Shown piece by piece: positions 43,007-53,317 of a stretch of 64,000 nucleotides of DNA. The position numbers were made by a program, and so were the translations under genes. The notes under the pieces are model-generated. The model was not told where the DNA came from, made no database searches, and saw only the letters and a program-made list of their open reading frames with translations. This DNA comes from Arachidicoccus sp. BS20 (GTDB lineage: Bacteria; Bacteroidota; Bacteroidia; Chitinophagales; Chitinophagaceae): NCBI RefSeq assembly GCF_001659705.1, contig NZ_CP015971.1:2917029-2981028 (forward strand), read 5' to 3'. Numbering within the stretch: the first letter of the stretch is position 1; each line of letters opens with the position of its first letter.

Positions 43007-45139
43007 ATGATTCGCGGAGATAAAAATACTATTCAAATAGCCCTTGCAGGAAACCCCAACAGCGGCAAAACTTCTTTGTTCAACGCACTTACCGGTTTAA
43101 ATCAAAAAGTGGGCAATTTTCCCGGCGTTACGGTCGATAAAAAAACAGGCAGTTTTTCCGTAGGAAATGACTTGCAGGCAAAGGTTGTCGATTTGCCCGG
43201 CACGTATAGTTTGTATCCGCGCCGGGCCGATGAATGGGTCGCGTACAACGTGTTGATGGATGTAGAACGCAAAGAAAATATTGATGTCATTATGCTTGTA
43301 ATGGACGCAAGTAATTTGAAAAGGAATTTACTTTTCTGTTCGCAGCTCATCGACCTGAAATATCCTGTAATCGTGGCTTTGACGATGAACGACCTTGCGC
43401 AGAAAAAAGGAATAAAAATAGATATTGACGAACTTTCGCGCGAACTGAATGTACCTGTTGTTCCCGTAAATCCGCGAACTAACAAAGGCATTAATGAACT
43501 GAAAAAAGTAGTTGCGCAAATGGCGGCAACGCCTTATGCTGCACCTGTTTCGGACTTTATAGATATAAAAAACATAGCGCCGAAAGCGATTGAAAATTTG
43601 CAAAGCAAGTTGGATGTAAACGACTACCTCGCTATTCATTATCTCGCCAATTATGAGCATCTTTCTTTTCCGCAGGAAACAAAAAACATTATTGCGAAAA
43701 TAGACGCGGAAGAAAAATTCAGCGCGACCAAAGTGCAGGCAGAAGAAATTTTGCAACGCTACACACGCATCCGTCAAATCATGCAGCAATTTGTGGTTGA
43801 ACCCGACCCTTTGCAAAAGAAAATTTTTACCGACAAACTCGACGATATTTTATTGCACCGCGTTTGGGGTTATGTGATTTTACTCGGCGTTTTATTCTTT
43901 TTATTTCAAAGTATTTTCTGGCTGGCGCAATATCCGATGGACGGAATTGACTGGACTTTCACGCAATTGACAAATTGGTTATCGTCCGTTCTTCCGCAAG
44001 CGTGGTGGAGCGATTTAATTTGCAACGGGTTGCTCGCCGGGCTTGGCGGCATCATTGTTTTTGTTCCGCAGATTGCTATTTTATTCGGGCTGATAACATT
44101 ACTCGAAGACACAGGTTACATGGCGCGTATCAGTTTTCTGATGGACAAATTGATGCGCAAAGTCGGGCTGAACGGAAAGAGCGTAATGCCTATGATTAGT
44201 GGGTTTGCGTGCGCTATTCCGGGCATTATGAGTACGCGCAATATTGAAAACAGAAAAGAAAGATTGCTTACAATCATGATAACGCCGCTGATGAGTTGCA
44301 GCGCACGTTTGCCTGTTTATACAATTCTCATCGGGCTTGCCGTGCCGAATAAATTTTATCTCGGAATATTTTCTGCACGAGGATTAATTATGATGCTGAT
44401 GTATTTGCTCGGCGTTGTAATGGCGCTTATTGTAAGCGTGGTGCTGAAGTGGATTGTGAAGATTCAGGAGAAAAGTTTTTTCATTCTTGAACTGCCCATT
44501 TACCGTGCGCCACGCTGGAAGAATGTTTTTGTTACAATGATTGAAAAAGCAAAAGTATTTGTACTCGAAGCAGGAAAAGTAATCCTTGTCATCAGCTTGC
44601 TGATATGGTTTTTAAGTTCTTATGGACCGTCAAAATCGATGCAGAAAATTGACCATAAATACGAAGTATTAAAATCACAAACGCCCGTATCCAACACAGA
44701 AGCCATCGCGCAACTCAACAGAAATTTCGGTACGGAAAAACTGGAAAATTCATACGCAGGACATCTTGGAAAATTCATAGAACCGGTTATTAAACCTTTA
44801 GGTTATGATTGGAAAATAGGTATTGCACTCATTACTTCGTTTGCTGCGCGCGAAGTGTTTGTTGGCACAATGGCCACTTTGTACAGCGTGGATGAAGACA
44901 ATACATCTACGTTGCAACAAAAAATGAAAAGCGCCAAACGCGACGACGGAACGCCTGTTTATACATTGCCCACAGCTATTTCATTAATCATTTTTTATGT
45001 GCTGGCAATGCAATGTATGAGCACACTCGCGGTGGTTAAACGAGAAACCAAGAGCTGGAAATGGCCTATTGTTCAATTCATCTACATGACAGGGCTGGCT
45101 TATGTTTGCAGCTTTTTGGTGTTTCATATTATGTCGTGA
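43007..45139 (+). CDS. feoB: Ferrous iron transporter FeoB
   Basis: 710 residues from the ATG at 43007. An N-terminal G domain has GNPNSGKTS (from residue 15), VDLPGTYSLYP and TMND, followed by the helical GDI region and the membrane part with paired Gate domains (GFACAIPGIMSTRNIENRKERLLTI and SFAAREVFVGTMATLYS). It imports Fe2+ across the inner membrane using GTP. No feoA or FeoA-like domain is adjacent. An extended frame from TTG 42977 is rejected because the -7 box overlaps it. Gene length and motifs are normal. Confidence 0.95.
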   Translation: MIRGDKNTIQIALAGNPNSGKTSLFNALTGLNQKVGNFPGVTVDKKTGSFSVGNDLQAKVVDLPGTYSLYPRRADEWVAYNVLMDVERKENIDVIMLVMDASNLKRNLLFCSQLIDLKYPVIVALTMNDLAQKKGIKIDIDELSRELNVPVVPVNPRTNKGINELKKVVAQMAATPYAAPVSDFIDIKNIAPKAIENLQSKLDVNDYLAIHYLANYEHLSFPQETKNIIAKIDAEEKFSATKVQAEEILQRYTRIRQIMQQFVVEPDPLQKKIFTDKLDDILLHRVWGYVILLGVLFFLFQSIFWLAQYPMDGIDWTFTQLTNWLSSVLPQAWWSDLICNGLLAGLGGIIVFVPQIAILFGLITLLEDTGYMARISFLMDKLMRKVGLNGKSVMPMISGFACAIPGIMSTRNIENRKERLLTIMITPLMSCSARLPVYTILIGLAVPNKFYLGIFSARGLIMMLMYLLGVVMALIVSVVLKWIVKIQEKSFFILELPIYRAPRWKNVFVTMIEKAKVFVLEAGKVILVISLLIWFLSSYGPSKSMQKIDHKYEVLKSQTPVSNTEAIAQLNRNFGTEKLENSYAGHLGKFIEPVIKPLGYDWKIGIALITSFAAREVFVGTMATLYSVDEDNTSTLQQKMKSAKRDDGTPVYTLPTAISLIIFYVLAMQCMSTLAVVKRETKSWKWPIVQFIYMTGLAYVCSFLVFHIMS

Positions 45140-45144
45140 TGATT

Positions 45145-45161
45145 GCCACCGATGCACGAAT
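45145..45161 (+). repeat. Half copy of the GCCACnGATGCACGAA repeat
   Basis: GCCACCGATGCACGAAT differs by one base from 18115-18130. No matching right arm follows; a separate 8-bp inverted repeat CGTTGTTG/CAACAACG lies at 45208-45234. Located just after feoB. Confidence 0.45.
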
Positions 45162-45327
45162 GTTTTTTGCTGTTGTGTTTTTAATGACCAAATAATAACA
45201 TTTTCGCCGTTGTTGTCTCTTATGACCAACAACGAAATTTGTTTGTTGGAGAAAACTTCAACAGAGGCACAAAATTTTTGAAATTAATTTACCTTGCAAG
45301 CAGTTTAATTTTAAGACGCGCTACGAC

Positions 45328-46248
45328 ATGATTATAAGAGAAAAACCAAGCTGGTTCAGAATGCTTTTTGTGTGGAGAGGCTCTGTGTTGCCAAAATTGC
45401 TTCCTCGTTTATTGGGACTTTTTGTATTTACTTCGGTCGTTGTTTATTTCAGAAACGATTTGGATAGATACCATGGCGAATTATCTACTAATATTTACAC
45501 ACTTTTCGGCATAGCGCTCGCCATATTTTTAGGATTTAGAAATACCGTGAGCTACGACCGTTTTTGGGAAGGACGAAAATTGTGGGGCGCATTGCTCAAC
45601 GATACACGTTCGCTTGCGCAACAGGTACACAATTTTATTCCGAACGATGAAATTCATACCAAAGAAAAAATAGCATTCATCAGGCAGATGGCGGCAATGA
45701 CTTATGCGCTCAATCATCAGCTGCGCAATACTGAGGCGATGCCGGATATGTATAAAATGCTTCCGTCTGAGCTGGCAGAAAAGCTGGAGGGCGCCGAGTA
45801 CAAACCTGTTATTCTTATGCGGGAATTGGGAACACAAATCAACCAATGGCGCGAGCGCGGGACTATTGACACTATTTTGCAAGCGGCGATGGATAGCAAC
45901 CTTGGCAAATTTTCCGATATAATTGGCGGCTGTGAACGCATTGCGAGCACGCCGATTCCTTTTTCCTACGAAGTACTGCTACACAGAACGGTTTATATTT
46001 ATTGCTTTTTGCTGCCGCTTGGTTTTGCCAATAGTCTGGGATGGTATGCGCCGTTTATTATTACATTTATTGCATACACCTTTACGGCGCTGGAAGCAAT
46101 TGCCGATGAATTGGAAGACCCGTTTGGCAATATGCAAAACGATTTGGCTTTAGATGCCATGTCTGCCAACATTGAACGAAGCATTGCCGAGATTGAAGAT
46201 GTGCATATCGAAAATAAAAAGAACACGGATTCTTTCTTTATTACATAA
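45328..46248 (+). CDS. Bestrophin-family (UPF0187) membrane channel
   Basis: 306 residues. The bacterial bestrophin pattern is clear: N-terminal IIREKPSWFRMLFVWRGSVLP, the membrane segment IALAIFLGFRNTVSYDRFWEGRKLWGALL split across residues about 68-95, and a second hydrophobic pair near 225-255 (FCLLPLGFANSLG-like) with the C-terminal ELEDPFGNMQNDL. Bacterial members form pentameric ion channels in the inner membrane, some cation-selective. It follows feoB by 188 bp but has its own upstream region. It converges with recJ (3 bp apart). Confidence 0.92.
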   Translation: MIIREKPSWFRMLFVWRGSVLPKLLPRLLGLFVFTSVVVYFRNDLDRYHGELSTNIYTLFGIALAIFLGFRNTVSYDRFWEGRKLWGALLNDTRSLAQQVHNFIPNDEIHTKEKIAFIRQMAAMTYALNHQLRNTEAMPDMYKMLPSELAEKLEGAEYKPVILMRELGTQINQWRERGTIDTILQAAMDSNLGKFSDIIGGCERIASTPIPFSYEVLLHRTVYIYCFLLPLGFANSLGWYAPFIITFIAYTFTALEAIADELEDPFGNMQNDLALDAMSANIERSIAEIEDVHIENKKNTDSFFIT

Positions 46249-46251
46249 AAA

Positions 46252-47961
46252 TTAATTGGAAGATTCGGCGGCTCTGAAATCAATCACGCGCAATTGCAAA
46301 GTTTTATTTCCCTGAAATTCGTTGATGTCGATTTTATATACCACATCAATTTTTTTGTGCGTGAGCAGAATATCAAATTTATCTGCGAGATTAAAACCGA
46401 TTCCCGTAAACTGATGATTGCCTTGCTTCAATACAAAGCGGATATGTTTTTCTTTCACAATCCTTGAAAGTCCCGTGTTATCGACGTTTCGGGAAACAAA
46501 AACGGGCATCATATTTTCCGGACCAAAAGGTTCCATTTGCTGGACAATGTTGTAAAATGATGGTGTGATGTCTGCAAATTTTATTTCAGTATCGATGTTT
46601 ATTTCGGGAATTAAGAGTTCGGGCGTAATGGTTTGTGCAACAACTTCTTCAAATTTTTCTTTGAATGCATCTACGTTTTCAGGCAAAAGCGTCATTCCCG
46701 CAGCTGCGAAGTGTCCGCCGTAGCCGAGCAAGTATTCACGGCACGCATGAACCGCTTCGTACAAGTTAAAGCCCGGCACACTACGTGCGCTGCCGCCGAC
46801 AATATTTTCGTTTTGCGTAAGCACAATGGTTGGGCGATAATATGTTTCAATTAACCGCGAAGCCACAATGCCTACAACGCCTTTGTGCCAATGATGTTGA
46901 AACAATACAGTCGTTTTTTTCGTAGCAACGTTTTCGTCTTGCTGCAACAGTTCCAATGCTTCTTCCGTGATAGACGCGTCGGCTTCCCTGCGGTCGGAAT
47001 TATCGGTATGCAGGACCTCTGCAAATTCTTTTGCTTTCTCAATATCCTTCTCGACAAATAATTGTACGGCTTTTTTAGCATCGTCCATTCTGCCGGCAGC
47101 GTTGATGCGCGGCGCAATCATAAATACCAAATCCACAATCTTGATGTCGCCTTTTTTTGCCTGCGCCAAATCGAGCAAAGCCTTGATGCCTGTGGATGGG
47201 TTGTCATTTACTTTCTTTAATCCGTAAAACGCTAAAACTCTGTTTTCATCAGTAATCGGAACAATGTCCGCAGCAATCGCTGTTGCTACCAAATCTAAAT
47301 ATTGAAAATAAGACTCATCAGGTAAATTTAATTTTTCCGCCAGCGCCTGCATAAGCTTGAAACCCACGCCGCAGCCGCATAATTCTTTGTACGGATAATT
47401 GCAATCTTTTTGTTTGGGATTCAAGATGGCAACAGCATCAGGAATTTTTGCATCGGGTAAATGATGGTCGCACACGACAAAATCGATATCCAAAGTTTTT
47501 GAATAATCAATCAGTTCAACGGCTTTAATGCCGCAATCGAGCGACACGACCAACGTAAAATTATTTTCTTTCGCAAAGTCAATTCCTATTTTGGAAATTC
47601 CGTAGCCTTCTTTGTAACGATGCGGAATATAGTAATCTACATTCGGATAAATGCTTTTCAAAAAGCTGTACATACTCGCCACGGAAGTTGTTCCGTCCAC
47701 GTCGTAATCGCCATAGACCAATATTTTTTCATTCGCCTGAAATGCTTGTGTAATGCGGTTTACAGCCTTATCCATGTCTTTCATCAGCCAAGGGCTGTGC
47801 AGCATAGACAATTCGGGACGAAAAAAATGTTTGGCTTTCTCAAATGTTTTATACCCGCGCTGCACGAGTATCCTGCACAGTGCAGGATTGATTTTCAACA
47901 CCGCGTGCAAAGCGCGTTCATGCACTTCGTCTATGGGCAATATGTTCCAGCGTTTATCCAT
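46252..47961 (-). CDS. recJ: Single-stranded-DNA-specific exonuclease RecJ
   Basis: 569 residues from the ATG at 47961 (MDKRWNILP). The frame is open to 48066, but the extra 35 residues do not look like a RecJ N-terminus. DHH phosphoesterase motifs: VYGDYDVDGTTS (82-93), SLDCGIKA (140-147), VCDHHLPDA with DHH at 165-167, then the DHHA1 region GSARSVPGFNLYEAV and GGHFAAAG, and a C-terminal OB-fold. It degrades ssDNA 5' to 3' in recombination and repair, with Mn2+/Mg2+. It diverges from the large helicase gene with 117 bp between. Confidence 0.95.
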   Translation of the reverse strand: MDKRWNILPIDEVHERALHAVLKINPALCRILVQRGYKTFEKAKHFFRPELSMLHSPWLMKDMDKAVNRITQAFQANEKILVYGDYDVDGTTSVASMYSFLKSIYPNVDYYIPHRYKEGYGISKIGIDFAKENNFTLVVSLDCGIKAVELIDYSKTLDIDFVVCDHHLPDAKIPDAVAILNPKQKDCNYPYKELCGCGVGFKLMQALAEKLNLPDESYFQYLDLVATAIAADIVPITDENRVLAFYGLKKVNDNPSTGIKALLDLAQAKKGDIKIVDLVFMIAPRINAAGRMDDAKKAVQLFVEKDIEKAKEFAEVLHTDNSDRREADASITEEALELLQQDENVATKKTTVLFQHHWHKGVVGIVASRLIETYYRPTIVLTQNENIVGGSARSVPGFNLYEAVHACREYLLGYGGHFAAAGMTLLPENVDAFKEKFEEVVAQTITPELLIPEINIDTEIKFADITPSFYNIVQQMEPFGPENMMPVFVSRNVDNTGLSRIVKEKHIRFVLKQGNHQFTGIGFNLADKFDILLTHKKIDVVYKIDINEFQGNKTLQLRVIDFRAAESSN

Positions 47962-48078
47962 TGATTGATTTAAGTGAGGAAGATACGGAAAGTTGGGGAA
48001 ATTTGTATATTTGGAAGTTGAGAGTGTTTCCTCGAATTTTAGAAGAACACTATATTTAAAAGACATTTTATTATTGAA

Positions 48079-51000
48079 ATGAGTGTACTAAGCCAATACA
48101 TAACTTTTCTAAAAGAATACAAAAGATTACTTGAAAGAGGCATAAAAGACGTATTAAGTACCAATGTATCGAGTAACTTCATTTGGAATAATGAAATTGA
48201 CAGCTTCATTAAGGCAGGTATTTGTGAAGCTACATTAACAGACATTTTCACGTCTAATTTCAAGAAACAGCCTTTAATTTTTTCATTAGAAAAACCTTTT
48301 AAACCCAACATAAATATTCCAAACAAATTTGTAGGAATTATTGAATTTGACGAAGCTAAAAATAAGTTTGAAAGCATAAGTGATGATGAAGAAGAACTTC
48401 AATACTTTCAAAATGCAACAGAAGGGAAAGTTGAAATAGAAAAATTAGGAAATTTCAAAAAAAACAAAGAAGCTTATTCAAAGTTATACAGAGCATATAA
48501 CGATATAAAAAATGATTCAAATTTAGAGATTGTTTTAAGCGTTGGATTTGTTCAATACTCGAAACTCAACAATAATGGAAACTTATCAAAAACCAACCAA
48601 CATCTATTTCATTTTCCTTTATCGTTAGATATTGATTCAAACAATGTCGTGAAAATTTCATTTTCAGACATCGAGAATCCTTACGCAGACTTTTTCTTTC
48701 TCAATAATACTCCTATCGAGAAAGAAGTATTATCAAATATTATAGATAGGTTTGAAGAACGAATTACAGAATTAGGCTATGAATATATTTTTGAGAATGA
48801 TTTTAAGGAGTTAATATCAAAATCCATTCAAAAAATTTCCAGCAATTCCGAATTTGAAAATTCAATTTACAGACCGGAAAGCGACCATTTCAAAGAAGAT
48901 TATTTTAAAATTTCGTTTTCTCCGGCAATAAATATCAAACAAAGAAAGCCTCGTTTTTTTGAAAAATTAACGGACTCAATCATTAAGTATAGCGAAGAAA
49001 ATGATGTTGAGGCACCATTATTTAATCTGTTGGTTAGAAATCCCGAATCATTGGGAAACAATTCTTATACTAAATCAAACTATTTTAAAGACGAACTTTT
49101 TGAAACTCATAAAGCCAAAGTCAAAAATCTAAATGGAGAGGAAGATTTTTCTGTATTTTTTCCACTTCCATTCAACAAAGAGCAAAAACAGATTTATGAA
49201 AACTATTTGGAAAACAGATTGACAGTTGTAACCGGACCGCCGGGAACAGGAAAGTCGCATACAATTGTAAACATTCTTTGCTCTTTATTAGCACAAAGCA
49301 AAAGAGTTCTTGTTACCGCTCAAACGGACAAAGCTTTGGAATCATTATTAGACAAGATTCCGCAAACTTTTGATGATTTGATTTTTACAAAAATTCAATT
49401 GGAAACAGATCAAAATCGTTTTTCTTTAGAAAAAAGCATTGGAAATATTTCCAAAATCCTGATAGATAGTTTTTATCTGAACGTTGAAGATAAAATTGAT
49501 GAGTTAGACAACTTAAAAGGGGAATATATAAAACTTAAATCCGAAATTATTCAGGCACTTGAAAAAGAATATACCCAACTTAGAATCAATGATTCCTTTA
49601 GAGATCTGAGAGCTTATCAAATAATTGAAAAATTTGAATCAAAAGATTCCAAAGAATGGAATTGGATCCAAGATTTTCTGAATTCTGACAATTTAAAAGA
49701 GTTTGATTCCTTACAAAAAGAAATATTCAGATTCAAAGAATTACAAAATATTAATATTAAATATAGCGGGACGAGTGATCTTGATTTTGCTGATATATTA
49801 AAAAGACTGAGAGATTTCAACTTTTCTGATTTTATTGATACTTCCAAAAAATTAGAAGCATTATATAGTTCTTACAATATTGCAGATATCCAAAAAGAAA
49901 AAATATTAAAAATAAATCTTGACGAAATTATTGAATTTGGGAAGAAGTATTCAGCCGCAGATATAGTGACAACAAATATTACTGCGATAGATAAATTATT
50001 AAATATTCAGATTAATAGAAAATATGCAAATGACGATTTGATTTCAAACAAGTCTTTTACGGATATAATCGAAAACGGAGCAAGATACCTTTCGGATATT
50101 GAAACTTACATTTCTTTCATTAACGATACCAAAGCCAGTTTTTTCAATAGATTAAAGTCGGGTTTTAAACAGGTTGCTTACTTGGAAAACATAACTGTCA
50201 ATGGTAAACGATGTATTACTATAAATGATTTCGCCCAACTAAAAGAGTTAATTGAAAGTTTACAGATTATTCACACAAACCTTTTATTTTTAAAAAAACT
50301 TGGATTTGACTATTATACAGATGATAAAGCATACTTATCGGAAAAGGTAGAGGTGCTTGGCAAAACCATCAATCATGCAATCCGAAACAGATACATACTC
50401 AATGAAATAAACCACAACAAAAATTTTGTTGCTTTCTCGGAATTCTGCAATATTGACTTGTATGATATAACGGGGATTACAAATTCGGCAATAAAATTTA
50501 AAGAAGATTTTGAGAAATTGAAAGTTTATAGAGAAGCATTTGAAAATCGGATAAAAGAATTACACCAAATAAGCACCATACTTGAACAATCTAAAATAAG
50601 GGATGAGATAATAGATTTTATCCCTGTCAATAGGATTGTTGATAAGATTGAATTTGATAAGCTTATAAATAAAATTGCCGTTATAGAAAGGCAAATAGCT
50701 GATGAACAAGAACTTTATTCGCTGAGAAAAGGATTAAAAGCGAACTTTCCTAATACTTTTGATTCACTTAAAAGCGTTCCAAATCATTATATTTCAAAAG
50801 AGAATTTTGAATATGCGTTTGCAAATGAGTTCATAAAACAAAATGAATTTATGGACTTACAAAAATGCAAAGAAGAGTTGTCATCTATCAACCAAAAAAT
50901 ATTTCAAGTTAAGTGCGATATTTTGTTTGACTTAGCAAAATCAAATTTCAAAAATAAGTTTACTGAAGAGGAAATAGATTTATTTATAAACTTGCTAAAT

Positions 51001-53250
51001 AGCTATAAATTTGATTACGCACAAAGTCTGAAAAAAGGCATTAAGGATAATGCTAAATTTCATTTTTCAGTTAGGAAAAAAGGAGCAGAAATCAGCAAGA
51101 AGCTTTCTTGTTGGGTAATGAAGTTCAACGACGTGCTTAATTCTTTAGAACACGAACCTGAAATTTTTGATTGTATTATTGTCGATGAGGCAAGCCAATT
51201 AAATTTTAATAGTGTTTTATTAAGTTACTACTCTGAGAATATGATTATTGTTGGAGATAATAAACAAACTTCACCAGATGCAAGTATGGTTGAATCAAAT
51301 GCATTCAATCATATTAAACAGAAATTTTTAGAAACCTTTTTAAAAGAAGATATTATACAAATTAGACCTGACACAAGTTTATTTGATTTAACAAAAATGG
51401 TTGCTGGTAGGTCTGATTTAATTTTAAAAGAACATTTTAGATGTGTTCCCGAAATCATTGAATTTTCAAAAAGAGAATTTTATGACAATTCGCTAAGACC
51501 CCTTAAACAGATTAATTCAAATAGATTAAATCCAAAAGAAACTTTTTTTGTAAAGGATGCTTTTACCGAAGATAAGATTGTTTACAAAGAGATTCAAGAA
51601 ATTAAAAAGTTTTTACAAAGAATACTGAAAGATGACCAATACGCTAATAAATCAATTGGTGTAGTTAGTTTGGGGACTGTAAATCATACAGAAAAACTTA
51701 AAGATATAAAAGAAGATTTAGCAAATGAATTTGGAAAAGAAAAAATAGATAAACATAAACTAATTATTGAGGATTCTCCTAAATTTCAAGGAGATGAAAG
51801 AGATGTAATGGTAGTTTCGTTTGGGGTTGCATTAGATTTTCAAAAATTAAAAGAAAACCAAAATGCAAAACCAAGAGCGATTATAAGTAGTCAAGACGAA
51901 TTTAAGAAAATCAATGTTGCTTTAAGTAGAGCAAAAGAACAAATGATTTTATTTCATTCTGTCAAATCTGAACACCTACAATCGAACGATTTTCGAAATA
52001 GAATTCTTACTTTCTTTAACGATGAAGTAAAACCTATTCAACCATTACAAATTGACGATTATAATATTGAAAGATTCAGGCATAATGTTCCTGAGCCGTT
52101 CGATAGTTGGTTCGAGTATGATATAACAAAATCACTTATCGAAAACGGATATAGCTATATTCAACCTCAATATAGTGTAAAAGAATCTGAACTTTTTTAT
52201 AATCATAAAATCGGAAAACAAGTTTACATAAATTTCAAAATAGATTTGGTAGTTCACAATAACGGAAAAATGATTGCAATTGAGTGTGACGGAGATCCAT
52301 TCCACTCACTTCCCGAAGATGTAGCTTATGATATAGAAAGGCAAGAATTCTTGGAACGTGTTGGCTGGAAAGTATATCGTGTGCTTTATTCTGCATTTAA
52401 GAGAAGTCCGCAAGAAGAAATTGAGAAAATTATCGACTTTATCGAAAATAATACTAAGAAAGATTATAATAATCAATTAGTCCTGAATAAAATAGTTTCA
52501 GATGTAACTACGGAAACATTGAACCATATTCATTCTACTGATGCAGGGAATACAATTTTAAGAGTGGATAATGATATGGCATCTATTAAGAATGATGAAC
52601 TAAATACAAATGATTCATTGGTTTCACAAAGTAATTACATGGAATTGTTAAGTTTAAACGAGGGCAGGAGCGTCTCTAATAATATTTCAATATCTGAAGC
52701 AAGCACAAAAGGAAATGTTATTATTCGATATTTTAATTTATTCGAAAATAATACATATAAACTCCAAGAAAATTCTACGTCAAATTGTTTATTCTCGATA
52801 GCAATATTAGAAAAATATAAAAACGGTTTTTTACTTCAATGTTATGATGATGGTCATATAAATAAAGTCTATGTGAGAACTTTACTTGAAAAACGATTAG
52901 AAAAAATTTATTTGAACGGCAAAAATCCTGAAGCTAAAATTATTTATATGCGATTGATAGAAGAAGATACCGTAATCGGACTAAAAATCAGAAAGGGTAA
53001 TGATATAGTGTTTAAAGCCCACAAAACTGAAAAAATAAGTAGCCGAGAATTACTGCATTTACAGGGGTATAAAGTCATGTATCAAGAGTTTGATAGTGTT
53101 GAATATAAAATCCTCGATAAGAGAATACATGAAAATATAAAAAGATTGATTTTCGAAAGTTTTACTGCAAGTGGAAAATCTGTATTTAATAACTATTATG
53201 AAAATGAATGGAGTATAATTAAGCAATTCATTCCTAATCTAAATGAATGA
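48079..53250 (+). CDS. Giant SF1 helicase with C-terminal DUF559/Vsr-like nuclease domain, candidate defence protein
   Basis: 1723 residues, no signal peptide. The N-terminal region (about 1-360) is unassigned. The helicase is split. Walker A GPPGTGKSH is at 386-394. About 630 mostly helical, coiled-coil-like residues follow, then IIVDEASQL with Asp1036-Glu1037, GDNKQTSPDA (1060-1069), EHFRC (1118-1122), KFQGDERD (1235-1242) and NVALSRAKEQ (1279-1288). This is the DNA2/UPF1-like order. Residues about 1340-1460 form a PD-(D/E)xK-type nuclease: Glu1346, Asp1389, IECDG (Glu1402, Asp1404), then RQEFLERVGWKVYRV. A 230-residue C-terminal extension is unassigned. The gene is visibly AT-richer than recJ or mqo on either side, which suggests transfer. 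Confidence 0.88.
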   Translation: MSVLSQYITFLKEYKRLLERGIKDVLSTNVSSNFIWNNEIDSFIKAGICEATLTDIFTSNFKKQPLIFSLEKPFKPNINIPNKFVGIIEFDEAKNKFESISDDEEELQYFQNATEGKVEIEKLGNFKKNKEAYSKLYRAYNDIKNDSNLEIVLSVGFVQYSKLNNNGNLSKTNQHLFHFPLSLDIDSNNVVKISFSDIENPYADFFFLNNTPIEKEVLSNIIDRFEERITELGYEYIFENDFKELISKSIQKISSNSEFENSIYRPESDHFKEDYFKISFSPAINIKQRKPRFFEKLTDSIIKYSEENDVEAPLFNLLVRNPESLGNNSYTKSNYFKDELFETHKAKVKNLNGEEDFSVFFPLPFNKEQKQIYENYLENRLTVVTGPPGTGKSHTIVNILCSLLAQSKRVLVTAQTDKALESLLDKIPQTFDDLIFTKIQLETDQNRFSLEKSIGNISKILIDSFYLNVEDKIDELDNLKGEYIKLKSEIIQALEKEYTQLRINDSFRDLRAYQIIEKFESKDSKEWNWIQDFLNSDNLKEFDSLQKEIFRFKELQNINIKYSGTSDLDFADILKRLRDFNFSDFIDTSKKLEALYSSYNIADIQKEKILKINLDEIIEFGKKYSAADIVTTNITAIDKLLNIQINRKYANDDLISNKSFTDIIENGARYLSDIETYISFINDTKASFFNRLKSGFKQVAYLENITVNGKRCITINDFAQLKELIESLQIIHTNLLFLKKLGFDYYTDDKAYLSEKVEVLGKTINHAIRNRYILNEINHNKNFVAFSEFCNIDLYDITGITNSAIKFKEDFEKLKVYREAFENRIKELHQISTILEQSKIRDEIIDFIPVNRIVDKIEFDKLINKIAVIERQIADEQELYSLRKGLKANFPNTFDSLKSVPNHYISKENFEYAFANEFIKQNEFMDLQKCKEELSSINQKIFQVKCDILFDLAKSNFKNKFTEEEIDLFINLLNSYKFDYAQSLKKGIKDNAKFHFSVRKKGAEISKKLSCWVMKFNDVLNSLEHEPEIFDCIIVDEASQLNFNSVLLSYYSENMIIVGDNKQTSPDASMVESNAFNHIKQKFLETFLKEDIIQIRPDTSLFDLTKMVAGRSDLILKEHFRCVPEIIEFSKREFYDNSLRPLKQINSNRLNPKETFFVKDAFTEDKIVYKEIQEIKKFLQRILKDDQYANKSIGVVSLGTVNHTEKLKDIKEDLANEFGKEKIDKHKLIIEDSPKFQGDERDVMVVSFGVALDFQKLKENQNAKPRAIISSQDEFKKINVALSRAKEQMILFHSVKSEHLQSNDFRNRILTFFNDEVKPIQPLQIDDYNIERFRHNVPEPFDSWFEYDITKSLIENGYSYIQPQYSVKESELFYNHKIGKQVYINFKIDLVVHNNGKMIAIECDGDPFHSLPEDVAYDIERQEFLERVGWKVYRVLYSAFKRSPQEEIEKIIDFIENNTKKDYNNQLVLNKIVSDVTTETLNHIHSTDAGNTILRVDNDMASIKNDELNTNDSLVSQSNYMELLSLNEGRSVSNNISISEASTKGNVIIRYFNLFENNTYKLQENSTSNCLFSIAILEKYKNGFLLQCYDDGHINKVYVRTLLEKRLEKIYLNGKNPEAKIIYMRLIEEDTVIGLKIRKGNDIVFKAHKTEKISSRELLHLQGYKVMYQEFDSVEYKILDKRIHENIKRLIFESFTASGKSVFNNYYENEWSIIKQFIPNLNE

Positions 53251-53317
53251 AAATGTACTTCAGAATGCCCTGTGGAACATCCCGAAGAGCGAAGCAAAAG
53301 GCACGCGTTGCACAAAA

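Noticed and set aside
47962-48066. Extended N-terminus of RecJ
   Set aside because: The 35 extra residues do not resemble the family; the MDKRWNILP start gives the normal length.
52081-52470. The nuclease domain of the giant helicase as a separate gene
   Set aside because: The reading frame is continuous from 48079 to 53250 with no internal stop or start signal.
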